Source of the DNA: Halobaculum limi
Lineage (GTDB): Archaea; Halobacteriota; Halobacteria; Halobacteriales; Haloferacaceae
Direction: 5' to 3'
Assembly: GCF_029490015.1 (NCBI RefSeq)
Contig: NZ_CP120468.1
Span: 1,550,001-1,614,000 of the forward strand
Length of the DNA stretch: 64,000 nt
The notes beneath the pieces are model-generated. The model did not search any database. It had not been told where the DNA came from and saw nothing but the letters and a program-made list of their open reading frames with translations. Each line of letters starts with the position of its first letter. The first letter of the stretch is position 1. Of this stretch, positions 25,431 to 34,343 are shown piece after piece. Position numbers and translations under genes: made by a program.

Positions 25431-25847
25431 TGCCTTGACGGCGGGATTCTCGTGTAGTAAAAGAGCTTGTTTGAGTTAGATATCATCACTGACGCGTACG
25501 GGTAATTCACGCGCTGAGTTCAGCACGCTTTCAGAAATCTCACCGAATGCTGCCAGAAGGTGCGTGAAACATTCAGAGGGTATATTCAATAAGTTACTTC
25601 CCTTCGTTTCATCAACGATAGAACGGATTATCCGATAGGAAGGTGCTGCGAAGGTACCGCTGGGAGTTCTGCCAGACTGCGCTGATGTTCCTCTCGGCTT
25701 GCTGAATACAGTGCGCGAATTGGTGGTCATCGCGCTGACGCTCCCTGATTAGAAACAATGGCGCGGGCAACTACTCCGCGCCAACTGTGTGGAGAACACC
25801 CGAAGTGTTCATCAATATATTTTTGTCAGATTACTAAAGACCACCTA
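25431..25847. other. Gene-poor stretch with two hairpins and a possible ORF remnant
   Basis: A minus-strand reading frame of 84 codons (25476-25730) has some coding character in its second half but no recognisable family, and an overlapping frame is equally open, so it may be a decayed gene. Two strong stem-loops follow: GGCGCGG/CCGCGCC (25760-25766 with 25776-25782) and GAACAC/GTGTTC (25794-25799 with 25805-25810), the latter followed by an AT-rich run with TTTTT. They may terminate transcription or mark the edge of a lost element. Confidence 0.35.
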
Positions 25848-26639
25848 TTATCGGATCACGCTGGGGAGCTTCCGCGCAGCGTCAGCACTAATGACTACAT
25901 TTTGTTCAGTGGCACTAATTGATCCATCAACAATCTCGCGGATGAGTGAGGCAACATCTGAACGATAGAGATCTCCCCGGGAACGCGCCTGAATCACCTG
26001 CGTCTCTTTGTCACTATGAGCAGTTGCACGCTCACAAGCCCACAGAAGTGCAAGCGTCCGGCGAGTTCCGGTTGACGCTTGTTTGAACCAGCTGGGTAGC
26101 GCTTCGACCATAGAAAAATCTCCGTGAGGGACACCGAGGCTCAGCAATACGCGACCTAAGACGCTCGCATCAGTAGCTGGAATGGTCTCTGTCGGACGCT
26201 CAGGGGCGTCGCTATGTCGGTCCATAGATCTAATCCCAACAACCTCGAGGGCGTGGAGTATGAGTTGACTTGTGATCTCCGTACTTGGGTTCCATACGGG
26301 GACGATACGGTCGGTGTCGATGCTTCCGCAGGTGTAGATACCTGCGGCAAGTACGGCAAAGGCGTCACCAATTGAATCTTGAAGATCTGCGGTGAGCCAA
26401 CCGTGGTCCCGAGCTGTCTCAACAGCGTGAACTGAATCGGGCTTACCACCGTTGATCCAACCTCGCACTCGACTTGGCGGAAGTTCGAGAGCCTTCCCGA
26501 CGCGTGTCCGACCGTAATCTGGATGCTTTGACGCGAACTCCATCACGCAATCGTAATCCGCCAGCTGGTCTGCCGGGTCAGGATACGACGGTGGATTGTA
26601 TGTTCTCGCGAGCGCCGCGGCGTCAATCAAGGGACTCAT
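25848..26639 (-). CDS. HTH-containing protein linked to pilins (copy 2)
   Basis: The protein has 263 residues from ATG 26639 (TTG 26654 is less likely). It is paralogous to 19934-20707 over its whole length. Shared blocks are ARTYNPPSYPDPADQLADY, VGKALELPPSRVRGWINGGKPD, GDAFAVLAAGIYTCGSI, ASVLGRVLLSLGVP and a C-terminal ALLWACERA segment. The N-terminal part is a helix-turn-helix; the C-terminal part is unassigned. It lies 47 bases downstream of the second pilin on the same strand, repeating the pilin-then-HTH order of copy 1. Regulation of surface-fibre genes is the simplest inference. Confidence 0.72.
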   Translation of the reverse strand: MSPLIDAAALARTYNPPSYPDPADQLADYDCVMEFASKHPDYGRTRVGKALELPPSRVRGWINGGKPDSVHAVETARDHGWLTADLQDSIGDAFAVLAAGIYTCGSIDTDRIVPVWNPSTEITSQLILHALEVVGIRSMDRHSDAPERPTETIPATDASVLGRVLLSLGVPHGDFSMVEALPSWFKQASTGTRRTLALLWACERATAHSDKETQVIQARSRGDLYRSDVASLIREIVDGSISATEQNVVISADAARKLPSVIR

Positions 26640-26686
26640 CGGATCTTTGGGCAAGAAGTGAAAAACAGGTAGATTAGGTGGAGCTG

Positions 26687-27136
26687 TTAGTTCGGAGCCT
26701 GCTCGCTGGCGAGTGTTTGCGACGACCCACCGTTTTGTGCGGTCCAGATGACGCGGACCGTATCACCTGCAGCGACGGCTTGACTACTGGCTGCTGTTTC
26801 GTTCGTCAAAATGAGCTGATCACCCGCTGCAAATGGGAAGCTCGTGGAACTGTTTGTCCCACTTGGTGCAGTCAAATTCACCGTCTGCGTATTTTGACTA
26901 TTGAGCGTGTCGCCACCTTCGTGCGTGGCAGTCACATTGTACGTTCCTGTCGTTCCGACTTCTTCGAAGTCGAAATCGAAATTCGCGTTCGGTGCGGTCT
27001 GCTGCACGGAGTTACCGAGGCCGAGGACGAACGAGCCGATGACGGCCGCGAGGATCACGGTGATCGCGACCATAAGTATCACTCCAATCACAGGAGAGAC
27101 AGCCCGATCGTCGGCGAATAGTTGCTGGAAATTCAT
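26687..27136 (-). CDS. Type IV pilin (archaeal Pilin_N, H-domain), second of tandem pair
   Basis: The protein has 149 residues. The class III leader [16 protein letters not shown] precedes the H-domain [19 protein letters not shown], then [18 protein letters not shown], a variable exposed domain and a C-terminal [17 protein letters not shown]. It starts 6 bases after the stop codon of the neighbouring pilin (27143-27559). The first ~150 bases of the two genes are nearly identical, which points to a recent tandem duplication or gene conversion. Confidence 0.9.
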   Translation of the reverse strand: MNFQQLFADDRAVSPVIGVILMVAITVILAAVIGSFVLGLGNSVQQTAPNANFDFDFEEVGTTGTYNVTATHEGGDTLNSQNTQTVNLTAPSGTNSSTSFPFAAGDQLILTNETAASSQAVAAGDTVRVIWTAQNGGSSQTLASEQAPN

Positions 27137-27142
27137 AGTTGG

Positions 27143-27559
27143 TTAGGGGGTCTGCGTCTCAGCAAGTGTCTGGGAGCTCTCACCGTTTTGTGCCGTCCAC
27201 ACTACGGCGACACGGTCACCACTACTGGTGTTATCATACGTGGCGTCAATGCTGTCGCCTGCTTTGATCGGGCCGGATACCTCGGTCTCATTCCCGGTTG
27301 CCGACTGAAGGGTAATCGTGTCTGTGTCAGCAATCGTGTCTCCACCAGTGTGAGTGGCAGTCACGACGCCGGGACTGACGGAATCATCAAAGTCGAACTG
27401 GAAGTTTGCGTTCGGTGCGGTCTGCTGCACGGAGTTGCCGAGGCCGAGGACGAACGAACCGATAACGGCCGCGAGGATCACGGTGATCGCGACCATAAGG
27501 ATCACTCCAATCACAGGAGAGACAGCCCGATCGTCGGCGAATAGTTGCTTGAATTGCAT
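27143..27559 (-). CDS. Type IV pilin (archaeal Pilin_N, H-domain), first of tandem pair
   Basis: The protein has 138 residues from ATG 27559; an in-frame upstream start at 27577 is unlikely because the class III leader [16 protein letters not shown] begins here. The H-domain matches the other two pilins, the middle is short and variable, and the C-terminal [18 protein letters not shown] is conserved. It is the first gene of a pilin-pilin-HTH operon reading leftwards. Confidence 0.9.
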   Translation of the reverse strand: MQFKQLFADDRAVSPVIGVILMVAITVILAAVIGSFVLGLGNSVQQTAPNANFQFDFDDSVSPGVVTATHTGGDTIADTDTITLQSATGNETEVSGPIKAGDSIDATYDNTSSGDRVAVVWTAQNGESSQTLAETQTP

Positions 27560-27936
27560 TTTGTTTGTTGTCCACACAGCATTTTAGCCGGGAACCACCG
27601 ACGTTGCTGTGATGTCCTCATCACATATCGCCTGTAGGATAAATATTCGCATCCAGTTCGCAAAAATGAAATCTCCAATAGTGTGTTAATTATGGCAGAG
27701 TGGCTCTAAAATTCAATTGATGCCAAACCTACTATGCGCAAGATGGATCAATTAACACAACGACCACGGAGGTGAATCCGCTGTACGTTCCCCGGGAAAA
27801 ACGACTGTTCGACCGCCATGTACTCAGCACGCTCGCAGGAAATATCAGCAACTGTGGGTTCAAACAGAGCCACTATCGGGTAGACTTTGCTACCAATCAC
27901 AGTAGCCGAATAGAACTTTGGTACACACCCACGACT
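27560..27936. other. AT-rich intergenic region upstream of the pilin pair
   Basis: This stretch holds the leftward pilin promoter and the 3' flank of the DUF58 operon. It is visibly AT-rich between 27650 and 27760. A 60-codon plus-strand frame (27772-27954) has no recognisable features and overlaps the end of the next gene, so no gene is called. Confidence 0.35.
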
Positions 27937-28890
27937 TCAGTCACTGTTCACTGACTGAGTCTCGCGTTCAGATTCGTCACCCGCGGGCGAAGCGTCGTCC
28001 TTGGCAGCTTGCTCGGCTTCCTCCGGCTCCCAGTAAAACGCCATTGCGTAGTCGTTCTCAGAGCCAGCACGTTCCGTGCGGATGGGGACGTCGAGATGTT
28101 CAGCGAGGCCGACCGCAAACAACGAGGTGATCGGGTCATCAAAGTCAGCCTCCACCCCAAAGACGCTCCCGCGGACGTCGATCGTGACACGCCCATCTGC
28201 GGCGTCGAGGTCGGCGTCGACGGCATCCGCGATCTCGAACGTCTCGACGAACGCCTCCGTGAGTTGGTCGACACGGTCGCGAAGTGCGTCAGTCGTGGTC
28301 GGGGCGCTTTGTTCGAATTCACGGAATAACGGCCCGCCAGTCGGAGTGAGCGCGACCCCACGCATTGCTGGGTCATCGGGGATGACGAGCGTGGACTCCA
28401 GCTCATCTTGTGGTGGGATGTCGTACTCACGGCGCTCTGGGATGAACAGGCGTGCTGTCTCCGTTCCTTCGACCGGGACGTAGATGCGTTCAGATTGCAG
28501 GCCGAGTTCGGCTGTGATGGCTGCTTCGTTCCCCGCTAACGCTGAGTAAACACGCTCGCCGACGTCTGCTGAGACAAACCGTTCTGGAGTGAGATACCGA
28601 GTGAGAATTCCCCCGAAGAGGCCGACTGCGCCGATGATGATCAAGACGGAGCGCACTGCCGGGAAGAGTGCAGCCCCAGTGAGTGCGACCGCACCTACGC
28701 CACCGAGTCCGAGTGCAGCACGGCGGTACTCAACTTGCTGTCGTCGTGCGTACTCTTCGCGAAGGCGCTGGTTCTCAGTCGCTAAGAGATCAACCCGCGC
28801 TTGGAGGTCGGTTGGTGACTCAGCGTCTGTAGTGGGTGGTGTTTCTGCGTCTTCATTCTGGGGTGGCACTGCGCCTGCTTCCTCACTCAT
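27937..28890 (-). CDS. Membrane protein of the DUF58 operon
   Basis: The protein has 317 residues with no signal peptide. An acidic N-terminus and a coiled-coil segment (about 27-55, LQARVDLLATENQRLREEYA) precede two hydrophobic helices (about 60-95, LGLGGVGAVALTGAALF and SVLIIIGAVGLFGGIL). A cytoplasmic alpha/beta domain follows, and the tail is again acidic. Its ATG overlaps the stop codon of the 160-residue gene (ATGA), so it is translationally coupled in the DUF58 operon. The family is not recognised; a membrane partner of the DUF58/MoxR complex is inferred. Confidence 0.75.
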   Translation of the reverse strand: MSEEAGAVPPQNEDAETPPTTDAESPTDLQARVDLLATENQRLREEYARRQQVEYRRAALGLGGVGAVALTGAALFPAVRSVLIIIGAVGLFGGILTRYLTPERFVSADVGERVYSALAGNEAAITAELGLQSERIYVPVEGTETARLFIPERREYDIPPQDELESTLVIPDDPAMRGVALTPTGGPLFREFEQSAPTTTDALRDRVDQLTEAFVETFEIADAVDADLDAADGRVTIDVRGSVFGVEADFDDPITSLFAVGLAEHLDVPIRTERAGSENDYAMAFYWEPEEAEQAAKDDASPAGDESERETQSVNSD

Positions 28891-29369
28891 ACGCTATCAC
28901 CGGTTGGAGTGTCGTCGACAAGTCCGAGCGTCACCAGTTCGACGCGATGGATGGCGTACAACACGGTTGCGGCTGTAATGGTGAGCGTGGCTGCAATGAG
29001 CCAGAGTGACGGCGTCGACACACTCGCCAAGGCCACGACACCGCCAAGCCCAATCGCAGCGAGCCAGGCGGCCGCTGCAGCACGCATCGAGGCGCGCTCG
29101 GCAATGGGTAGTGCGAGTAGTGGGGCACACGCCGTTTCCAAGCCGATGAGGACTAGTGCTGGTGGGTCGGCAAGCGTGAGTGCAGCAAACAGGTGGACTG
29201 CAAGAAGCCCGACAACGGGACCAATTCGCGCTGCCACCGCCGTAATGACGATAGCGAGAACTGCACCAAGTGGGCCGGCTGTGATAGCGAACAGGAGTGC
29301 GACAAGCAGCGCTGCAAGTCCCGGTAGGAGATGGTCGCGAGTAGTCAACGACCGGAGCGGACCGCGCAT
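28887..29369 (-). CDS. Polytopic membrane protein of the DUF58 operon
   Basis: The protein has 160 residues, almost entirely hydrophobic with about five membrane helices (for example LLPGLAALLVALLFAITAG and LWLIAATLTITAATVLYAI). It lies 64 bases after the DUF58 gene and overlaps the next gene by 4 bases. No catalytic motif is visible. It probably belongs to the membrane complex of the DUF58/MoxR system. Confidence 0.75.
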   Translation of the reverse strand: MRGPLRSLTTRDHLLPGLAALLVALLFAITAGPLGAVLAIVITAVAARIGPVVGLLAVHLFAALTLADPPALVLIGLETACAPLLALPIAERASMRAAAAAWLAAIGLGGVVALASVSTPSLWLIAATLTITAATVLYAIHRVELVTLGLVDDTPTGDSV

Positions 29370-29433
29370 ATCTCGGGGTTGGGTGGGGGCGTGTTAAGCG
29401 GGCTGGTTTCGCGGGTCAAAAAGAGGGGCTTCG

Positions 29434-30945
29434 TTACCGCCGCCGCGTCGCCAGCAACCCATCCAGTCGATCGCCCGGGCCGACTTCGAATGCAGTCACT
29501 CGCGGAATCCCCTCAAGCGACCGGCGGAACTCCTCAAAGTCGATGTACTGTTCGTACTCCGCTTCGACATCCAGCGAGCGGTCGTCTGTGAACAAGAGCT
29601 GAGGTGCGATGAATACGAACGCGTAGTTACCTCTCCGGGTGGCGAGCCTGACTGCCTCACGGAGGCGGTCGCGGTTTGCGTCATCAGTGATTATGACCGA
29701 GAGGGTCGTCCCAGCCGTGCTTGCTTGCATCCGCTCGACCGTCTGGAATAGGGGATCGCCCTGCAGGCGCTGAACGTACGAGTCCTGATTCTCGAAGAAG
29801 GGGCGCAGTCGCGTGGCAAAATCAGTTTGCTCGTCACCGAGACGGGTATTGCGCGCCCGCGCTGTTGCCGGGCGGACCACCGCGTGATCTTCGCTGGGTA
29901 GTGTTGATGACGTAGCGTGGCCGTTCGTGGCCGGGGTTCCCATCGCGGCCTCTGAGTCAGAATCGTCGGGTATGGAACTGGGGTCTGTGTCAGTCGCCGT
30001 CGTCGGTGTCAGATCTTGAATATGGGTTCGAATGCGATCATATCCAGCACTCGAACTCGTGGGCTCGAACTGGCCTGTGATTCCAGCATCTCCAACCGTC
30101 CAACAACCCACTGGGTCAGAGAGTCCGGCCGCTCCCTCGATGAAGCCAAGGGCGACCTCGCGTGTGTACGCGAACAATGTCGCTCCATCCGGGCCAGTAT
30201 CGGTTCGCGCCCGGTGATCAAGGCAGATGACTGTCTGGCGATCAGATTCTGCCTCGAACTCGCGGACGTACAGATCGCCGTGACGCGCTGTCGCCTTCCA
30301 GTCAATGCGATCTGTGGAGTCGCCCGGCTGGTACTGGCGCAGTTCTTCAGGTGAGAGGCCACCACTCCCACGACCGGCTGGATGTTGGCCATAGGAGAGT
30401 GCAAGCGCTTCACCGCCCTTCCCGACGTGGAGGTCCGCAGGTGTCCGTGGCTCGGCACGGATCGTCGGCGTCTCACCACGGCTGAGCGTCTCACTAAACA
30501 GGCCATCCACTGGGCCAATCGTCAGTTGTGGCGTGGGGAAGTTGTAGCGGCCTGCTGTCGGGAACGAACACTCGAATGTGGTGGCAGCGCTGGTTGCGCC
30601 CTTCTCGAGTGTGAGTGTCCGGTCTTCGCGGTCAGCGCCCGTCGCACCGAGTGGCTGTGGAACCACAATCGTGAGTGGGGCCGGCGTTGGTGTATCCAGT
30701 TCTACCGTTACTGCGAGGCGTACGGATTCTTCGATGGAGACCGATGTTCGAGGCGTCGCGACCGAGATGTCGATTGTGGACTCGAGTTGTCGGAACAGGC
30801 GAAGCGCCTGCAACTGCCGTCCGATGAGCCACGCGGCGATGGTGAGACCAGCTATGAGTAAGACCGCCGTCTCAGCAAGCACGCCAAGGGCAGTAACGGC
30901 CACTCCCGAAAGCGCCGTACCCCATACTCGCCGCGTAGCCCGCAT
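29434..30945 (-). CDS. DUF58 domain-containing membrane protein
   Basis: The protein has 503 residues from ATG 30945 (TTG 30972 is the alternative). Two N-terminal membrane helices (about 10-50) precede a beta-sandwich region and the DUF58 signature LRQYQPGDSTDRIDWKATA with GDLYVREFEAE. A vWA-like half follows, in which VICLDHRART stands at the place of the MIDAS aspartate; the usual DxSxS is degenerate. A low-complexity insert lies near residue 340-385. DUF58 proteins are typical clients of MoxR ATPases. It heads a three-gene operon. Confidence 0.87.
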   Translation of the reverse strand: MRATRRVWGTALSGVAVTALGVLAETAVLLIAGLTIAAWLIGRQLQALRLFRQLESTIDISVATPRTSVSIEESVRLAVTVELDTPTPAPLTIVVPQPLGATGADREDRTLTLEKGATSAATTFECSFPTAGRYNFPTPQLTIGPVDGLFSETLSRGETPTIRAEPRTPADLHVGKGGEALALSYGQHPAGRGSGGLSPEELRQYQPGDSTDRIDWKATARHGDLYVREFEAESDRQTVICLDHRARTDTGPDGATLFAYTREVALGFIEGAAGLSDPVGCWTVGDAGITGQFEPTSSSAGYDRIRTHIQDLTPTTATDTDPSSIPDDSDSEAAMGTPATNGHATSSTLPSEDHAVVRPATARARNTRLGDEQTDFATRLRPFFENQDSYVQRLQGDPLFQTVERMQASTAGTTLSVIITDDANRDRLREAVRLATRRGNYAFVFIAPQLLFTDDRSLDVEAEYEQYIDFEEFRRSLEGIPRVTAFEVGPGDRLDGLLATRRR

Positions 30946-31204
30946 ATACCTCGTGTGGTTGTGGGTGGCCAATGAGTGTTCCTTTCGACGCTCAGAGGTG
31001 ATCGAGTGAGCCTTCGATCTCCATCACGTACCTGTCAACAGTGGTCCATTATAAAAGAGATGTAGCGGGAACTGTGGTCCAGTCACATCCGTTTGGGAGT
31101 TCACTAGCTCAGACTGGGGAAGGTGTGGTGGAACTGATGACTGTTTATGTGGGCAGTCTGGACCTCGTCAACCACAGTCCGAACAATCAACCGAAGCTAC
31201 TTAC

Positions 31205-31222
31205 GTGATACAGGCGTATCAC
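31205..31222. promoter_or_regulatory. Perfect inverted repeat before the antitoxin gene (likely operator)
   Basis: GTGATAC (31205-31211), AGGC, GTATCAC (31216-31222), a perfect 7-base dyad ending 5 bases before the antitoxin ATG. Ribbon-helix-helix antitoxins usually repress their own operon by binding such dyads; the location fits. Confidence 0.6.
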
Positions 31223-31227
31223 AGCAT

Positions 31228-31506
31228 ATGAGCACTGACAGCGACGCCGACGCCGACGGCGAGATGGAGAAGATCAACGTCCGGGTGCCGCAGTCGCTGC
31301 TGGCACAGGTCGACGAGGCCTGGGAGGAGCGTGGCTACGCGACCAAGTCCGAATTCATCCGCGACGCCCTTCGGGACGCTGTGAACCCGCCAACCCAGCT
31401 ATCCGAGGAAGCGCTAGAGCATCTGGCTGAAAGTCGCACGCAGCGGGAGCAGGGCGAGACGGTGTCGCAGGACGACGTGAAGGACCGCTTGGGAATCGAT
31501 GACTGA
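31228..31506 (+). CDS. Ribbon-helix-helix antitoxin (CopG/ParD-like)
   Basis: The protein has 92 residues from ATG 31228. After an acidic leader comes a ribbon-helix-helix DNA-binding domain: the strand KINVRVPQSL, then LAQVDEAWEERGYATKSEFI and the helix RDALRDAV. The C-terminal ~45 acidic residues would wrap the toxin. Its last 8 bases overlap the toxin gene, and a perfect dyad lies just upstream. A longer start at 31147 is unlikely because it would read through the operator. Confidence 0.88.
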   Translation: MSTDSDADADGEMEKINVRVPQSLLAQVDEAWEERGYATKSEFIRDALRDAVNPPTQLSEEALEHLAESRTQREQGETVSQDDVKDRLGIDD

Positions 31507-31762
31507 GGTCCAGTGGACACCGAAAGCACTCGATTTACTGGAGGGTCTCGAGACTGAAGGCCAAGGGCGGTTGGTGAAGAAACTCGACGAGGCGAAAGAC
31601 TGGACATCCCATCGCCTCGAAAAGCTCACCGGCTACCCGTACTACAAGCTCCGCGCCGGCGACTACCGAGCGATCATCACGTGGGACCGAGACGAGGATG
31701 TCCTCGTCGTTGAGGCGGTTGGGCATCGGCGGAATATCTACGATCGCCACCTCCCGCCGTAA
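31499..31762 (+). CDS. RelE/ParE-superfamily toxin
   Basis: The protein has 87 residues. It has the compact RelE fold pattern: VQWTPKALDLLEGL, a basic helical hairpin, LTGYPYYKLRAGDYRAII strand pairs with the characteristic LRxGDYR motif, and a C-terminal VVEAVGHRRNIYD ending in H/R/Y residues typical of ribosome-dependent RNases of this family. It follows the RHH antitoxin with an 8-base overlap. Confidence 0.9.
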   Translation: MTEVQWTPKALDLLEGLETEGQGRLVKKLDEAKDWTSHRLEKLTGYPYYKLRAGDYRAIITWDRDEDVLVVEAVGHRRNIYDRHLPP

Positions 31763-31876
31763 CCCATTCTACCTACAAGGAGAGAAGGCCGGGATTCCCT
31801 CCTTGTAGGAAGATGGCCAGCTGTGAAGAGAGTTCGAATCACTACAACTAATTGTGACGGGAGATAGCCACCACCC

Positions 31877-33943
31877 GTGCGAGAGTCTGCTGTGGTTCGC
31901 CTCCTTGTGGTCTTTCTACTAATAGCAGGTGCCACAAGCGGTGTCACTGCCGCCGCGAATCCGGCGCCGACGCCACAGGCCCTCTCTGATACTGTGGTCT
32001 TTCAGCAGGAGACGACGCCGACGCAGCAAAACAACTCGACGGTCCAGCAGGAAGACCCCGAGACCGTTGCTGAAGACGGCGATTCAGAAGCGCTTCGGTC
32101 CTACCTCGCTCAGTCACTTGCTCGCCGCCTCCAAGGCAGTACCGTCAATTTGAGTCAAGGCGAGTACGACCAAGCCCGCGAGCTTGTTGGCGAGGAGTAC
32201 CAGGAAGACTTCGAGAAATTCGTTGAGGTCAGCGGCGAGACCGATGGTGACCAGACACCAGAGTCGTTCGAGCAAGCAATTCAAAATCAGCAGGAGTTCA
32301 TCAACCGAACGCAGTCATACCGCGAGACAAAAGCCGAGTATGAAGAAGCGGTCGCGAACGGGAACGAGACGCGTGCCCGGGAGTTGGCTCGCGAACTGAA
32401 TCAGATTGCGGCTCAAGTGAACGAGTCCGAGGGGAATGTCTCGAGATCGTACACTGCGGTCCAAAATCAAACGGGTGCGAATCTCAGTCGTGAGGAGACG
32501 TCGGTGCAAGAGGTTGGCCAGAACATCACGAGTGATGCAGCGTCAGTTGTCCAAGCGACGTTCATTCAAACGCGGCTTTCAGCAGAGATTGACCGAACTT
32601 CTATCTCATTTCTCAACCCTGTTGCGCTGACTGGCACACTCCAAACTGGAAATGGAACGGCAGTCGCCAATCAGTCAGTGACACTCTCTGTTGGTGGCCA
32701 ACAATTGACGACCCAGACTGACTCGACTGGGTCGTTCAGTGTTGAGTATCGACCGGTGTTAATCGATGTTAACGCGACGACGCTCAACGTTAGCTACCAG
32801 CCGAGCAATGGATCTGTGTATCTCGGCAACTCCACGACTGTACCGGTGACTGGCGTCGAACAAGTTGTTGTCGAGCAAACGGTCACTGGGCCAGACTCCG
32901 CAGGATTTGGTGAGACTGTTACTATCTCTGGGCAGATTGACGCTGAAGGGGTTCCAGTTGGCGACGTCCCTGTTCGAATTATGGCTGGCGACGTTCGGCT
33001 TGGTACGGTTCGCACGAACGAATCGGGCGTGTACTCACTGACGACTACGCTTCCGGCGAACGTCAGCAGTGGTTCTCAATCGATCACTGCATCGATTCCG
33101 CTGACTGGCCGGGCCGTCGCGGGGCAGCCAGTCCAAACGACTGTGCAGATTAGCGAGACAGCCACCGAACTTGATCTCGACACTGCCGTGAATAGCACCA
33201 CTGGGACTGTATCGGGAGCGTTGACGACGACAAGTGGTGCTCCACTCCCAAATCAGCAACTCGACGTCCTTGTCGATGGGACCGTCGTGACTACGGTAGA
33301 GACCAATTCAGAGGGTCAGTTTGCGACGACCGTCGCACGCCCGCTTGCGAACACTACGCGCGCAACAGTTACTATCCGCTATGATTCTGCGGGGACAAAT
33401 CTTGGAGACTCACAGGCACGTAGTGTATTAGAGTGGGAAGGAGAGACTGATGGTCAAAGTGGGCTCCTCCAAACGCTTGTCGCCAATCAATCGGTGGTTG
33501 TGGTTGGCGGGATTGGAGTTCTTGTGTTGGCCAGCGGTGCTGGACTACTGTTCCTGATTCGCGACGAGGACCAAGTTGCAGCTGTGGGTGATTCGACAAA
33601 CGGACCCACAGAGAACGGACCCGCTGTCAGCGATAGTGTTGATGATTCATCAGTCACCGACAGGGTCGACGCGCTGACGCAGCATCTGGACGATGACCCG
33701 ACAGCTGCGGTAACGCTCGCGTTCACACTGGTTCGTACCCAACTTGCTGAGAGTACCAACGTTGACAACGCGTTAACACACCGTGAGTTCCTACGAAAGT
33801 GCCAGCGTAGTGTTTCTGCAGAACAGTTCACCCAACTTGAGGCGCTTACTGATATGTATGAACGCGCTGCGTTCCGTTCAACTCCGATTTCGGACGAAGA
33901 AGCGCAAGATGTAGTCGATATTGCCAAGTCATTGCTTCGTTAG
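31877..33943 (+). CDS. Secreted single-pass membrane protein with DUF4129-like cytoplasmic end
   Basis: The protein has 688 residues from GTG 31877, opening into a signal peptide (about 1-27). The exported part is Gln/Thr-rich, then helical (about 75-215), then two or three carboxypeptidase-regulatory or Ig-like beta modules (PVALTGTLQTGNGTAV, EGVPVGDVPVRIMAG, TTSGAPLPNQQLDVLVDG). One membrane helix (about 536-557) leads to a cytoplasmic tail. The tail ends in a ~75-residue helical domain (DDDPTAAVTLAFTLVRTQL, THREFLRKC, LTDMYERAAFRS) that resembles the DUF4129 domain often encoded with MoxR/DUF58. It is likely a surface component of that system (inference). Confidence 0.78.
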   Translation: MRESAVVRLLVVFLLIAGATSGVTAAANPAPTPQALSDTVVFQQETTPTQQNNSTVQQEDPETVAEDGDSEALRSYLAQSLARRLQGSTVNLSQGEYDQARELVGEEYQEDFEKFVEVSGETDGDQTPESFEQAIQNQQEFINRTQSYRETKAEYEEAVANGNETRARELARELNQIAAQVNESEGNVSRSYTAVQNQTGANLSREETSVQEVGQNITSDAASVVQATFIQTRLSAEIDRTSISFLNPVALTGTLQTGNGTAVANQSVTLSVGGQQLTTQTDSTGSFSVEYRPVLIDVNATTLNVSYQPSNGSVYLGNSTTVPVTGVEQVVVEQTVTGPDSAGFGETVTISGQIDAEGVPVGDVPVRIMAGDVRLGTVRTNESGVYSLTTTLPANVSSGSQSITASIPLTGRAVAGQPVQTTVQISETATELDLDTAVNSTTGTVSGALTTTSGAPLPNQQLDVLVDGTVVTTVETNSEGQFATTVARPLANTTRATVTIRYDSAGTNLGDSQARSVLEWEGETDGQSGLLQTLVANQSVVVVGGIGVLVLASGAGLLFLIRDEDQVAAVGDSTNGPTENGPAVSDSVDDSSVTDRVDALTQHLDDDPTAAVTLAFTLVRTQLAESTNVDNALTHREFLRKCQRSVSAEQFTQLEALTDMYERAAFRSTPISDEEAQDVVDIAKSLLR

Positions 33944-34203
33944 CGAGCTGTGGTACAATACTCTACAAGTATAGACTATTGCTCAACATTGGTAGTCCTT
34001 CTCCCACTAGAGAGATGATTCGAACAAGTTGTTCATCACAATCACACTCGAACTCAATCATCGACGAATAAGCGATATGCGTACGGGCTGTTCTCTGATT
34101 ATATACTAATAACTTGTTTGTAAATTACTGTAGTAGCTATTTGCATATATTTCGAACACCAAATACAAATGTTCAAGTGAGTGAACACCTGATACGTCAG
34201 TTA

Positions 34204-34329
34204 ATGGGACGTTACCCTCGGCAGGTACGTAGTTCTCGCGTCAAATGCCTCGGTTGCAACGCGCCAGCAGCAGAGACAATTGACGATGTCTACGTGTGTG
34301 TTGAGTGTGGTGATACCGTCGCCGGCTGA
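34204..34329 (+). CDS. Small zinc-ribbon protein
   Basis: The protein has 41 residues from ATG 34204. It has CLGC followed 16 residues later by CVEC, a classic two-knuckle zinc ribbon. In-frame GTG 34177 or TTG 34114 would extend it without obvious conserved sequence. It lies 14 bases before the glycosyltransferase start and may be co-transcribed. Such tiny zinc proteins are common in haloarchaea; the function is unknown. Confidence 0.6.
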   Translation: MGRYPRQVRSSRVKCLGCNAPAAETIDDVYVCVECGDTVAG

Positions 34330-34343
34330 GAACAACGATAACG

